Shown one piece after another: positions 1 to 6,452 of a DNA stretch of 15,011 nt. Position numbers and translations under genes: made by a program. The stretch covers positions 1 to 15,011 of the forward strand of contig JAEZIB010000126.1 in NCBI GenBank assembly GCA_023416275.1. Direction: 5' to 3'. Position 1 is the first letter of the stretch. Every line of letters begins with the position of its first letter. The notes under the pieces were generated by a model, which was given only the letters and a program-made list of their open reading frames with translations, was not told the DNA's origin and did no database searches. The DNA is from Bacillota bacterium. GTDB taxonomy: Bacteria; Bacillota; Clostridia; Acetivibrionales; DSM-1351.

Positions 1-1
1 T

Positions 2-88
2 GAATTTGTTTCCATTGTAGGGAAGAGAATACCAAGAGCCTTTATTCATGATGGTAAAATATCGAAAATTCTGAACTATTTGATATAA
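2..88 (+). CDS. alr: Alanine racemase, C-terminal end (partial)
   Basis: An open frame enters from the left edge and stops at 86-88, giving 28 residues that include GKRIPRAFIHDGKI. The G-K/Y-R-(I/V)-P-R pattern a few residues before the end is typical of the C-terminal strand of fold-type III alanine racemases, the PLP enzymes that make D-alanine for peptidoglycan. The gene just downstream is mazE-mazF, and alr-ndoAI-ndoA is the known order in Bacillus subtilis and many clostridia, which supports the call. The catalytic residues lie outside the window. The identification is inference from a short tail plus gene order. Confidence 0.7.
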   Translation, partial: EFVSIVGKRIPRAFIHDGKISKILNYLI

Positions 89-122
89 GCGGGTTACAGG
101 GACTGAGTAACATAAACTTAAT

Positions 123-152
123 TTGACCTCATATTTAGTGAGGTATTATAAT
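123..152 (+). promoter_or_regulatory. Predicted sigma-A promoter of mazE-mazF
   Basis: TTGACC (123-128) and a perfect TATAAT (147-152) are 18 bases apart, giving a predicted start near 159 and a leader of about 65 bases before mazE. It lies in the 137-base gap after alr, so mazEF can be transcribed independently of it. The spacer contains the inverted repeat listed separately. Confidence 0.6.
126..144. promoter_or_regulatory. Inverted repeat inside the mazEF promoter, candidate operator
   Basis: ACCTCA (126-131) and TGAGGT (139-144) form a perfect 6-bp inverted repeat with a 7-base centre. It overlaps the last bases of the -35 box and fills most of the spacer, a placement where a bound repressor would block RNA polymerase. 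Ribbon-helix-helix antitoxins commonly autoregulate by binding such palindromes, so MazE is the obvious candidate ligand; that is inference. It could also act as a weak terminator hairpin for alr, but no T-run follows. Confidence 0.4.
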
Positions 153-170
153 ATCTATATACAGCTACGT

Positions 171-199
171 ATATTTATCTATGGGGATATGATAAATAT
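171..199. repeat. 9-bp perfect inverted repeat in the mazE leader
   Basis: ATATTTATC (171-179) and GATAAATAT (191-199) are exact inverted copies with an 11-base centre. They lie between the predicted transcription start and mazE. In RNA this would be a weak AT-rich hairpin near the ribosome binding region; in DNA it could be a second binding site. Function unknown. Confidence 0.4.
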
Positions 200-225
200 A
201 GTATATATAAAAGGGCTTTTTTAGA

Positions 226-525
226 GTGGGGGTTACAAAATTGTCTCAGTATAAAAAGATTATAATTAGTATTCCGGACAATTTGCTTGAAGAGTTGGAT
301 ATTATGGTATCTAATGAGAAAACTAATAGGAGTATGCTTGTAAGGGAAGCTATGACTCTTTATATTAGGGAAAAGCACAAGCTTGAATTACGGAATAAAA
401 TGAAAATAGGCTATGAAGAAATGGCTGAAATAAATCTTAAGCTTGCCGAGTTTTGTTTTGAAGCTGATGAGGAGCAGCAACGCAAATATGAGGAAAGGCT
501 TCAGAAGATGGAGGAAACGTGGTAA
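226..525 (+). CDS. ndoAI: MazE/EndoAI-type antitoxin (ribbon-helix-helix)
   Basis: Antitoxin that binds and blocks the MazF toxin encoded next to it and probably represses its own promoter. Residues about 8-52 (KKIIISIPDNLLEELD through REAMTLYIREK) form a ribbon-helix-helix DNA-binding fold of CopG/Arc type. The following GYEEMAEINLKLAEF stretch matches the region by which B. subtilis EndoAI occupies the toxin groove. The C-terminus is acidic and glutamate-rich. The frame overlaps mazF by 7 bases, indicating translational coupling. The start is uncertain: GTG at 226 has only a weak AAAAGGG upstream, while TTG at 241 has GGGGGT at a better distance and would give an N-terminus (MSQYKKIII) more like known homologues. 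Family assignment is firm. Confidence 0.9.
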   Translation: MGVTKLSQYKKIIISIPDNLLEELDIMVSNEKTNRSMLVREAMTLYIREKHKLELRNKMKIGYEEMAEINLKLAEFCFEADEEQQRKYEERLQKMEETW

Positions 526-866
526 TAAAAAGAGGAGATATTTATTATGCAGATCTGAGTCCGGTAATTGGCTCAGAACAGGGCGGTGTTAGACCTGTTT
601 TAGTTGTACAGAACGATGTAGGGAATAAATATAGCCCTACTGTAATTGCTGCTGCAATTACTTCTCAAATCAATAAGGCAAAATTACCCACTCATATAGA
701 AATAGGCGCTTTGGAGTATGGTCTTGCAAAAGATTCTGTTATTTTACTAGAACAGATACGGACTATAGACAAACGCCGTCTCAGAGAGAAAATAGGACAT
801 TTAGATGAAGAACTAATGGAGAAAGTTAACAGTGCGTTAGAGATTAGCTTTGGGCTTTATGAATAG
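519..866 (+). CDS. ndoA: MazF/EndoA mRNA interferase toxin
   Basis: Sequence-specific endoribonuclease of the MazF/PemK family; the B. subtilis orthologue EndoA cuts single-stranded RNA at UACAU. The protein has 115 residues, close to the 116 of EndoA, and is collinear with it: KRGDIYYADLSPVIGSEQGG, then RPVLVVQND, then AAITSQI and the C-terminal SVILLEQIRTIDKRRL. Arg25 and Thr48, the catalytic pair in EndoA, are both present, so the toxin looks active. Translation starts at GTG 519, preceded by GGAGG at 510-514 inside the end of mazE. Cleavage specificity is assumed from homology. A chromosomal alr-linked mazEF such as this is usually core-genome rather than plasmid-derived. Confidence 0.95.
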   Translation: MVIKRGDIYYADLSPVIGSEQGGVRPVLVVQNDVGNKYSPTVIAAAITSQINKAKLPTHIEIGALEYGLAKDSVILLEQIRTIDKRRLREKIGHLDEELMEKVNSALEISFGLYE

Positions 867-885
867 ACATTTTGTAGGAGGATTT

Positions 886-1446
886 ATGAAAACACTAATG
901 AAAAAGATACAAAGAAATCCCATTATGGTAGTAGCAGTTTTATTTTGTGCAATATCGTTAGTACAGTTTGCACCGGTTGTTAAAGCTGAAACAGGCAGTG
1001 ACACCACTATTTATGATAGTACTTACATAGATAAAATGGAAATAGAGATAAAAAGCTTAATTCAAACGTCAAGTGACGAATTAAAAAAACAAATTAGTGC
1101 TGTAAATACACAATCAGATCTTGAAAAGAAGTTAGCAGAAACACAAAATGAATTGTCAATACTAAAGGAAAGTATGGTGTTTAAAATTATTAAACTTCCT
1201 GCAGGCAAAACCTTAATAGGTGATGCAAGCACAGAGATTATTGTCAGAAACAAAAATAAAGTTACTGCTTATGTTTCTGGTACAGCTACAGGGGGGATAT
1301 CAAATTTGATTTCTGGCTTAGATATACCTAATGGTGCAATTATACCAGATAATCAGCTGCTTTTGATTCCTAAGGCTGACGGAAGAGGGATAACAGCTAA
1401 AGCTGATGCTGATATAATGATAAAAGGAACTTATACAATAAGATAA
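886..1446 (+). CDS. Secreted coiled-coil protein of unknown function
   Basis: I do not recognise a named family. The 186-residue product starts at ATG 886, preceded by GGAGG at 877-881; an in-frame ATG further upstream lacks such a site and overlaps mazF. Residues 1-34 look like a Sec signal peptide: basic N-terminus (MKTLMKKIQR), hydrophobic core IMVVAVLFCAISLV, and VKA-ET as a possible signal peptidase I site. Residues about 50-100 are rich in K, E, L and Q in heptad-like spacing (coiled coil). The C-terminal 85 residues form a glycine-rich beta-like domain (KLPAGKTLIGD, IIVRNKNKVTAYVSG, LLLIPKADGRGI, DIMIKGTYTIR). I recall similar domains in hypothetical secreted clostridial proteins, but no function. 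It begins 20 bases after mazF and ends before a terminator, so it may share the mazEF transcript. Confidence 0.8.
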   Translation: MKTLMKKIQRNPIMVVAVLFCAISLVQFAPVVKAETGSDTTIYDSTYIDKMEIEIKSLIQTSSDELKKQISAVNTQSDLEKKLAETQNELSILKESMVFKIIKLPAGKTLIGDASTEIIVRNKNKVTAYVSGTATGGISNLISGLDIPNGAIIPDNQLLLIPKADGRGITAKADADIMIKGTYTIR

Positions 1447-1497
1447 GCAATTCATTATCAAATGTGTAAAATTGTTGCTTGTCAAAGAAATATTAAG

Positions 1498-1540
1498 AAA
1501 AAGAAGCTAAATGACGATAGTATATTTGAGCTTCTTTTTT
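1498..1540 (+). terminator. Rho-independent terminator
   Basis: AAAAAGAAGCT (1498-1508) pairs perfectly with AGCTTCTTTTT (1529-1539) and the right arm continues into T1540. The 11-bp stem with 20-base loop and T-tract ends the transcript of the secreted-protein gene and probably mazEF. The A-run on the left arm could make it work weakly on the other strand. Confidence 0.75.
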
Positions 1541-1586
1541 GTATAATTTTGTATTATTTAATTTATAAAAGATAAGGAAAAATATA

Positions 1587-3458
1587 ATGAAAAAACAATC
1601 TCTTCCTAAAAGTAAGCGAAAAAAAAGAATAGATTTACTTATTAGACTTGCCATAGTTATGGTTATTGCTATTGCAATATTCTTTTTTGCCATAAAGCCA
1701 ATGGTTAATAAGGAATCATATTTTAACAATAATTATGGCACTTTTGACAATTTAGGCACTGCTCTGGGTGATAACAGCTATAATATTGCTGTAATTGGTG
1801 ATGGACTAGATGGAATTAGTGCTGCTATTGGTGCAGCGAGAGTGGGAGCTAAAACTCTTTTGGTTTGCTCATCAAAGGATTTAGGGGATGAAATTAAGAA
1901 AACCTATAATGTAAACTGGGCAAATGATGTTACTCCTACTAGTGTGAATGTTAGTGCCGATATATTTAAAGAAATAAGACATAATGCAGAAGAAGGCTAT
2001 AATATTGATAAATATATAAAAGCTATAAAAAAGATGGTTTCAGATGAAAAAAATATTAAAGTATTATATGAAGCACAATTGACAAATGCGGTTTATGAAA
2101 ATGGGAATGTGCAAAGTGCTGACTTCAAAACAGGTCAGGGCGATAAGACTATTAAAGCAGATAGATTTATTGATGCTACAAGAGACGGCGAATTGTTGAA
2201 AAAATGTAATGTACCATATAGTACTGGTTACAGTGATATAGGAAAAGAAGGTTTATACCCTCCGATAACGCTGGGTTTTATGGTGTCAGGAGTTGACTAT
2301 GCAGCACTTGAGGAAACGCTAAATAAGCAGGGAGTATATATTAATAGAATTCTCGAAAGCTATAAAACTAGTGACAAAAATATTTCAATTGCTGGTTTAA
2401 ATATATCAGACCAGGGAGAGTCAAGGGTTATTGTTCAAAGTGTTACTGTAAAAAATGTTAATTTATCAGATGCTAAAGAGCTTGAAGAAGCATATTTAAA
2501 AGCGTCTAAGGAATGTAGCAACCTGTACGAATTTTTAAAACTAAATATAGAGCAATTTAAAAATTCTAATGAGATGAAGATTGCAAATGAATTTTATAAG
2601 CCTTCAGCATATCATTACAAGGGGATTTATTCTCTTACTCTTACAGATGTATTAATTGGTAAAAGATTCAGTGACAGAATTAGTTCAGCATCTAAACCTA
2701 TTACATTGACATTAGAAGATGGTAATGGATATATACTTTGCAATCCTAAAACCTTTTATATACCTCTTAGGTCGCTTATTCCCATAGGCTTGAATAACGT
2801 GCTGATGACGGGAGATAAGGCGTCTTATTCACCATTAGTTCAGATGGCTATAAATTCAAATTCAAGCATTTCTGGTATGGGATTTTCAGCAGGAGTTGTT
2901 GCTGCGTATAGTATATCCAAAAATATGGGAATTTCTCAAATTGGTGAAGAGCAGAACATGGATGTTCAATTGGAAATAGAGAAAACCTTGAGAAAGCTTG
3001 GAGTTTATATGTCAGATATAAAAGAGGAATTTGCTGGTCTGACGGATAACTGGAGTTTTCCATATATTGAGAAGCTTAACAATTTGGGGTTGTTAAGTGC
3101 TGGAATTACAAATGATTTTAGGCTTAAAAAGGATACAAAGAGCGACGATTTTGCATATATTATTCTAAATGGAGTGCCAAGAGTCTCTAAAAGTGCATAT
3201 AATTATGATTTCGATGTTAAAATAAGACCATATATAACCAGCGAGCCACTTACTAAGGAGTTATTTGCTAAGATTTTATTAGATTTAAATGAACATGGAA
3301 ACGTAAAAGAAAATTTCTATCAAGAAGCATGCAAACAAGGCTTAATAGATGAAACTTTACAGCAGAAGCTTAAGAGTAAAGATGTATTGCAGTTCCCAGA
3401 GGTTTATTATGCAGCAGCACAGTTTATAGAAAAGAAAACAGGTAAAACTATAAAATAG
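1587..3458 (+). CDS. Membrane-anchored FAD-dependent oxidoreductase
   Basis: A 623-residue flavoprotein of the FAD_oxidored type. A lysine/arginine-rich N-terminus (residues 1-15) precedes one hydrophobic helix (about 16-38), predicting N-in topology with the body outside the membrane. The dinucleotide fold follows: YNIAVIGDGLDGISAAIGAA, with GxGxxG at residues 71-76, and a second FAD contact at residues 195-203 (IDATRDGEL). Residues 408-441 (TGDKASYSPLVQM to GFSAGVVAAY) resemble the C-terminal FAD-contacting segment. The last 170 residues form an extra domain I cannot name. The substrate is unknown, and the family's usual cysteine-bearing glycine-rich segment after the first fold is not obvious. 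An AAGGA motif lies before the ATG. It stands alone between terminators. Confidence 0.8.
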   Translation: MKKQSLPKSKRKKRIDLLIRLAIVMVIAIAIFFFAIKPMVNKESYFNNNYGTFDNLGTALGDNSYNIAVIGDGLDGISAAIGAARVGAKTLLVCSSKDLGDEIKKTYNVNWANDVTPTSVNVSADIFKEIRHNAEEGYNIDKYIKAIKKMVSDEKNIKVLYEAQLTNAVYENGNVQSADFKTGQGDKTIKADRFIDATRDGELLKKCNVPYSTGYSDIGKEGLYPPITLGFMVSGVDYAALEETLNKQGVYINRILESYKTSDKNISIAGLNISDQGESRVIVQSVTVKNVNLSDAKELEEAYLKASKECSNLYEFLKLNIEQFKNSNEMKIANEFYKPSAYHYKGIYSLTLTDVLIGKRFSDRISSASKPITLTLEDGNGYILCNPKTFYIPLRSLIPIGLNNVLMTGDKASYSPLVQMAINSNSSISGMGFSAGVVAAYSISKNMGISQIGEEQNMDVQLEIEKTLRKLGVYMSDIKEEFAGLTDNWSFPYIEKLNNLGLLSAGITNDFRLKKDTKSDDFAYIILNGVPRVSKSAYNYDFDVKIRPYITSEPLTKELFAKILLDLNEHGNVKENFYQEACKQGLIDETLQQKLKSKDVLQFPEVYYAAAQFIEKKTGKTIK

Positions 3459-3495
3459 ATTTTGCTGGTGGATTCTAAAATCAGATGGTATATAA

Positions 3496-3595
3496 CGAGG
3501 CAAGAGAATGTCCGCAATTCTATAAGTGGTGGGACTGCTTTGATTTTCTGGCGGTGAGAATATCTCCCGCCTCGCTTACAAGCCGCTGATGTAAT
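3496..3595. other. Structured, GC-richer block: candidate ncRNA or insertion-sequence end relic
   Basis: This stretch between two genes is richer in GC than its surroundings and can fold compactly. GGCGG (3550-3554), bulged T, GAGA (3556-3559), loop ATA, TCTC (3563-3566), CCGCC (3567-3571) is a 9-bp hairpin. CGAGGC (3496-3501) pairs with GCCTCG (3569-3574), enclosing the block and competing partly with that hairpin. GTCC (3510-3513) can pair with GGAC (3532-3535), and CCGC (3583-3586) with GCGG (3551-3554). No long open frame runs through it. It might be a standalone small RNA, or the right end/guide-RNA region left by an IS200/IS605-type element whose tnpB is gone. No known family was confirmed; the strand is unresolved, though + is favoured. 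Confidence 0.35.
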
Positions 3596-3641
3596 AAAAT
3601 ATTTCTATAATTTTAATTTTGAATCTAGGTGTTGTAAGCTA

Positions 3642-3666
3642 AACGGGGTCATTATTTGACCCCGTT
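3642..3666. terminator. Strong hairpin between convergent genes
   Basis: AACGGGGTCA (3642-3651) and TGACCCCGTT (3657-3666) form a perfect 10-bp stem with loop TTATT. It lies just past the 3' ends of both convergent neighbours and is followed on each side by AT-rich DNA, though not by a long uninterrupted T-run. Best read as a bidirectional terminator for the oxidoreductase side (+) and the glycosyltransferase (-). Confidence 0.6.
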
Positions 3667-3703
3667 ATTATACTAAAATATTTTATTTTTAAGTTGAGTT
3701 AAA

Positions 3704-4447
3704 TTACTTTACTTTTATCACGCCAATCCTTATTCCAATAATGTACAAAATGAATTTTGGCAATTTCAACATTCTTTTAAAACGCCAAGGTTCTTTGTAT
3801 AGTCGATATAACCACTCTAGACCGTGATTTCTAAAAAAGTCTGGAGCCAGTTTAACGTTACCAGCCAAAATATCCAGAGTACCACCAACACCTAAGCAAG
3901 CTTTAACAGTTAATTTATCTTTGTTTTCATGTATCCATAGCTCTTGTTTTGGAGCGCCTAAGCATACAAAAAGAACCTCGGCACCAGAGCTGTTAATCTC
4001 ATCTATTATTTTTTGATTATCTTCCTCTGTGAAATATCCATTACGAGTTCCCACAACTTCTGCAGCTGGGTAGTCGCAAATAATATTTGCTTGTGCTTTT
4101 TCAGCTATTCCTGGTTTACCGCCAAAAAGAAAAAATTTTATTGGCTTTTTTGCAGACGCTTCAAGCAGGTTTTTTGCCAAATCAACACCTGAAACCTTTT
4201 GCTTAACCGCTTTGCCTAGAATTTTTGAAGCTAAAACGACACCAGCTCCATCAGCAACAAGCATATCAGCATCATTCAATACTTGAAACATTTTGTTTTC
4301 TGCTATACCATCCATCATTATTTCGGCATTAGGTGTATATATTGCATGGTTTTTATCAGAAGAAATAAAATAGTATATCTTTTTAACAGCTTGCTCCATT
4401 GTAAGATCATCTATATTAATTCCTGCAATATTTACTACTTTACGCAT
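3704..4447 (-). CDS. WecG/TagA/CpsF-family glycosyltransferase (GT26)
   Basis: Probable UDP-N-acetylmannosamine (or similar) transferase acting on undecaprenyl-diphosphate-GlcNAc at the inner face of the membrane, in wall teichoic acid or surface polysaccharide linkage-unit synthesis. The 247-residue product shows family signatures: IYTPNAEIMMDG (Thr38, Asn40), LVADGAGVV (Asp66, matching the proposed catalytic aspartate of bacterial TagA), FLFGGKPG, LFVCLGAPKQELWI, CLGVGGTLDILAG and the C-terminal HGLEWLYRLYKEPWRFKRM membrane-association region. The start is ATG at 4447 with GGAGG just upstream; an upstream in-frame TTG is unlikely because that Shine-Dalgarno sequence would then be coding. 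The acceptor is not inferable, as no other cell-wall genes are adjacent. Confidence 0.92.
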   Translation of the reverse strand: MRKVVNIAGINIDDLTMEQAVKKIYYFISSDKNHAIYTPNAEIMMDGIAENKMFQVLNDADMLVADGAGVVLASKILGKAVKQKVSGVDLAKNLLEASAKKPIKFFLFGGKPGIAEKAQANIICDYPAAEVVGTRNGYFTEEDNQKIIDEINSSGAEVLFVCLGAPKQELWIHENKDKLTVKACLGVGGTLDILAGNVKLAPDFFRNHGLEWLYRLYKEPWRFKRMLKLPKFILYIIGIRIGVIKVK

Positions 4448-4540
4448 ATATCCTCCATAATTCAAATACTACATTTATACTAATCTATCAAATAAGATTT
4501 TACAAATTATCTATTCTCTAAGTGAATATTTTACTTATAC

Positions 4541-4569
4541 AGTTTAGTTTATCTCATTTTATTTGTCAA
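4541..4569 (-). promoter_or_regulatory. Candidate promoter of the GT26 glycosyltransferase gene
   Basis: Read on the - strand, a perfect TTGACA (4569-4564) is followed after 17 bases by TAAACT (4546-4541, 4 of 6 to consensus). A transcript would start about 85-90 bases upstream of the gene's ATG. Confidence 0.4.
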
Positions 4570-4574
4570 TGTTG

Positions 4575-4718
4575 GCTGGCATATAGGAACATTATTGTAC
4601 TAGAATTTTTTTATTAGCAGATAATGTTTATATAAATAAAAAAAACATATATTAATTAAATAGAATACAAGTTGGTATTGGCAGAGTTATTTTGAAAATT
4701 CGAGAGCGATATGCCAGC
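4575..4718. repeat. Widely spaced 10-bp inverted repeat
   Basis: GCTGGCATAT (4575-4584) and ATATGCCAGC (4709-4718) are perfect inverted copies 124 bases apart. The left arm lies just upstream of the candidate glycosyltransferase -35 box and the right arm about 33 bases before the yitT-like start codon. They may be two sites for one regulator of both divergent genes, or the ends of a small non-coding insertion; no flanking target duplication is evident. Confidence 0.4.
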
Positions 4719-4750
4719 TTTAATATAAAATCTGTGCAAACGAGGTTAGT

Positions 4751-5668
4751 ATGAATAAAATAAAAAAAATATTGCAGTTCTTAAAAGTGTACATTTTAAT
4801 TACCATTGGAGCAGTGATTACGGCACTGGCTATAAATATATTTCTCGTTCCCTATAAAATTGCGCCAGGTGGATTAAGCGGATTAGCCACAGTATTGTTT
4901 TATATAAGTGTAGGAAGACTACCTATTGGTGCAACAATGCTGGCAATTAATATCCCATTATTTATACTTGGCTATAAAATTATTGGAAGGAAATTTTTTT
5001 TCAGAACAATTTATGGCACTATAATTCTTTCTGTTATTATTGATTTAACAGAAGCATACTCAGTGGATTTTGCAAAAAGACTTCTGGTTAATGGCGCTGA
5101 CATTGTATCTAAACCTGATATATTGCTTTATAGTATAATTGGCGGCTTTATAAGCGGTATTGGACTAGGGATAGTATTAAAAATGGATGCCACAACTGGA
5201 GGGACAGAATTAGCTGCAAGGCTTCTTAATAGGATATTTAAAGCTATGACAATAGGACAATTGATTTTGTGGCTGGATGCAATAATTATATTATTTGCTA
5301 TCATTGTATTTAATAGTATTTTGATAGGATTATATTCCTTTGTCAGTTTGTTTTTAACCACCAAAGTAATAGATGCTATGGTTGAGGGAGCTGATTATTC
5401 TAGAGCTGCTTTGATTATATCTGATAAGCAGGAGGAAATTTCAAAGAGGCTACTAATTCAATTGGATAGAGGTGTAACAGAACTTAAAGGAAGAGGAGTA
5501 TATTCAGGAAAAGACAAAAATGTATTGCTCTGTGTATTGGCCAGAACGCAGATACAACAACTAAAAGAAATTGTTCAATCAGTAGATAAAAGTGCTTTTG
5601 TAATTTTAGCAGAGGTACATGAAGTACTTGGAGAGGGGTTTCAAAGCACAACCCTAAAAGGGAAATAG
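4751..5668 (+). CDS. YitT-family integral membrane protein (DUF161 + DUF2179)
   Basis: A 305-residue membrane protein of the YitT family, whose transport substrate or biochemical role is not established. Hydrophobic segments lie at about residues 13-35, 42-60, 62-77, 84-97, 125-145 and 170-200, within two DUF161-like units; the first carries NIFLVPYKIAPGGLSGLAT and the second GLGIVLKMDATTGGTELAARL, both typical family blocks. The soluble C-terminus (about 215-300, RAALIISDKQEEISKRLL to LAEVHEVLGEGF) matches the DUF2179 domain. Length and domain order are normal. GAGG at 4742-4745 precedes the ATG. Transcribed alone and divergent from the glycosyltransferase; it ends before a convergent acetyltransferase gene. 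Confidence 0.9.
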   Translation: MNKIKKILQFLKVYILITIGAVITALAINIFLVPYKIAPGGLSGLATVLFYISVGRLPIGATMLAINIPLFILGYKIIGRKFFFRTIYGTIILSVIIDLTEAYSVDFAKRLLVNGADIVSKPDILLYSIIGGFISGIGLGIVLKMDATTGGTELAARLLNRIFKAMTIGQLILWLDAIIILFAIIVFNSILIGLYSFVSLFLTTKVIDAMVEGADYSRAALIISDKQEEISKRLLIQLDRGVTELKGRGVYSGKDKNVLLCVLARTQIQQLKEIVQSVDKSAFVILAEVHEVLGEGFQSTTLKGK

Positions 5669-5734
5669 TGAAAATAGCAGTTCCGAGTAGAGACACATTT
5701 GAAGGCACATAAAAAAATGAGAATTAGGTATAGT

Positions 5735-5762
5735 TTGCAATAGTGTGTAGACAGTATATTAT
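5735..5762 (+). promoter_or_regulatory. Possible promoter in the yitT/GNAT convergent gap
   Basis: TTGCAA (5735-5740) and TATTAT (5757-5762) are 16 bases apart. No gene follows on this strand; about 20 bases downstream is the strong hairpin at 5784-5820. This may be a chance match in AT-rich DNA or the start of a short hairpin RNA. Confidence 0.25.
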
Positions 5763-5783
5763 AAGGCATAAAGCTTGTAAATG

Positions 5784-5820
5784 CCTCAAAAAGAGAGCTA
5801 TTAGCTGTCTCTTCTTGAGG
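5784..5820. terminator. Hairpin terminator between convergent genes
   Basis: CCTCAA (5784-5789) pairs with TTGAGG (5815-5820), continuing inward as AGAGA with TCTCT and GCT with AGC around loop ATT, with small internal loops. GTTTAATT follows on the + strand. It probably ends yitT transcripts and may also serve the convergent gene. A competing hairpin, AGGCAT (5764-5769) with ATGCCT (5781-5786), uses the same CCT bases. Confidence 0.5.
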
Positions 5821-5847
5821 GTTTAATTCATGCAAAAAAAGACTCTT

Positions 5848-6321
5848 CTAGTACTCCTTAACCAAAAGTGCCCTTATATAGCCTCTTTCAGTTGAGGTTG
5901 ATTCAATATAAAAGCCACGTCCGTAATAAAATCTAATTAAATCACGGTATTTTGAAGCTGTGTGCAAACTAACTTTTTTAACACCTTTAGATATAAGAAC
6001 CTTATCAACCAAGTTAATCAGGGATTTTCCGATACCAATATTGTGATAGTTTAGCATTACTCCAAATCTGCTTATGTATGCGGTGTTATCTGGTAAAAAT
6101 TTAATTCTGACAGAACCAACAGGGTTATCATCTATCATTGCAATATAAACTTGACTTTGTAAAATATCAGCTTCAATTTCTTCAATGCTTTCAGAAAGAG
6201 CTTCCATTGTTCCTGATAAACCTGTGTCTTGCATATATTTTTTAAAGGATTCCTGCATAATTGTAGAAATTGCAAGTGCATCCTCTATGGTGGCTTTTCT
6301 TATAATAAATGAATAGTTCAT
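5848..6321 (-). CDS. GNAT-family N-acetyltransferase
   Basis: A 157-residue single-domain GNAT protein expected to transfer an acetyl group from acetyl-CoA to an unidentified amine. It shows the fold in order: FIIRKATIEDALAI (first strand and helix), VYIAMIDDNPVGSVRIKF, AYISRFGVMLNYHNIGIGKSLI (strand 4 plus the acetyl-CoA loop, here HNIGIGK in place of Q/RxxGxG/A), then KVSLHTASKYRDLIRFYYGRGFYI, the usual end of the fold. The ATG follows GAGGG at seven bases. It lies downstream of argF on the same strand but is separated by about 200 bases containing two inverted repeats, so it is probably its own unit. Nothing marks it as an arginine-pathway N-acetylglutamate synthase. Confidence 0.85.
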   Translation of the reverse strand: MNYSFIIRKATIEDALAISTIMQESFKKYMQDTGLSGTMEALSESIEEIEADILQSQVYIAMIDDNPVGSVRIKFLPDNTAYISRFGVMLNYHNIGIGKSLINLVDKVLISKGVKKVSLHTASKYRDLIRFYYGRGFYIESTSTERGYIRALLVKEY

Positions 6322-6348
6322 ATATTTCCCTCAATTTCTTAAAGAGTT

Positions 6349-6420
6349 AATAACCCAACTTTTCCATGATAAGCCCCTCCCGCACCGATAGACTTTTTAT
6401 TTAGGAAAGTTGAGTTAATA
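6349..6420. repeat. Imperfect inverted repeat upstream of the GNAT gene
   Basis: CAACTTTTCC (6356-6365) is the inverse of GGAAAGTTG (6404-6412) apart from one extra T, and the flanks (TAATAACC on the left, AGTTAATA on the right) extend the match with two mismatches. The centre carries a C-rich run (CCCCTCCCGC, 6374-6383) unlike the surrounding AT-rich DNA. It lies in the 5' region of the GNAT gene, next to the second repeat at 6453-6511, whose arms also begin CCAACT. Confidence 0.45.
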
Positions 6421-6452
6421 AGTCTTATTACATATTTATACACTTTAAATTG

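Larger units (their letters stand above)
4448..4750. other. Divergent intergenic region between the glycosyltransferase and yitT-like genes
   Basis: This 303-base AT-rich region has no credible gene on either strand. It holds the starts of two divergent transcripts, a candidate promoter for the leftward gene, and an inverted pair of 10-bp words, both listed separately. I could not find a convincing -35/-10 pair for the rightward gene. Confidence 0.7.

Noticed and set aside
226..866. mazEF as part of a mobile element or plasmid-derived island
   Set aside because: The alr-mazE-mazF order is the normal chromosomal arrangement in Bacillus and clostridia, and no transposase or flanking repeats are present.
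5848..6321. The GNAT protein as an N-acetylglutamate synthase completing the arginine pathway
   Set aside because: It does not show the residues I associate with short ArgA-type enzymes, has no ARG box, and is separated from argF by about 200 bases; proximity alone is not enough.
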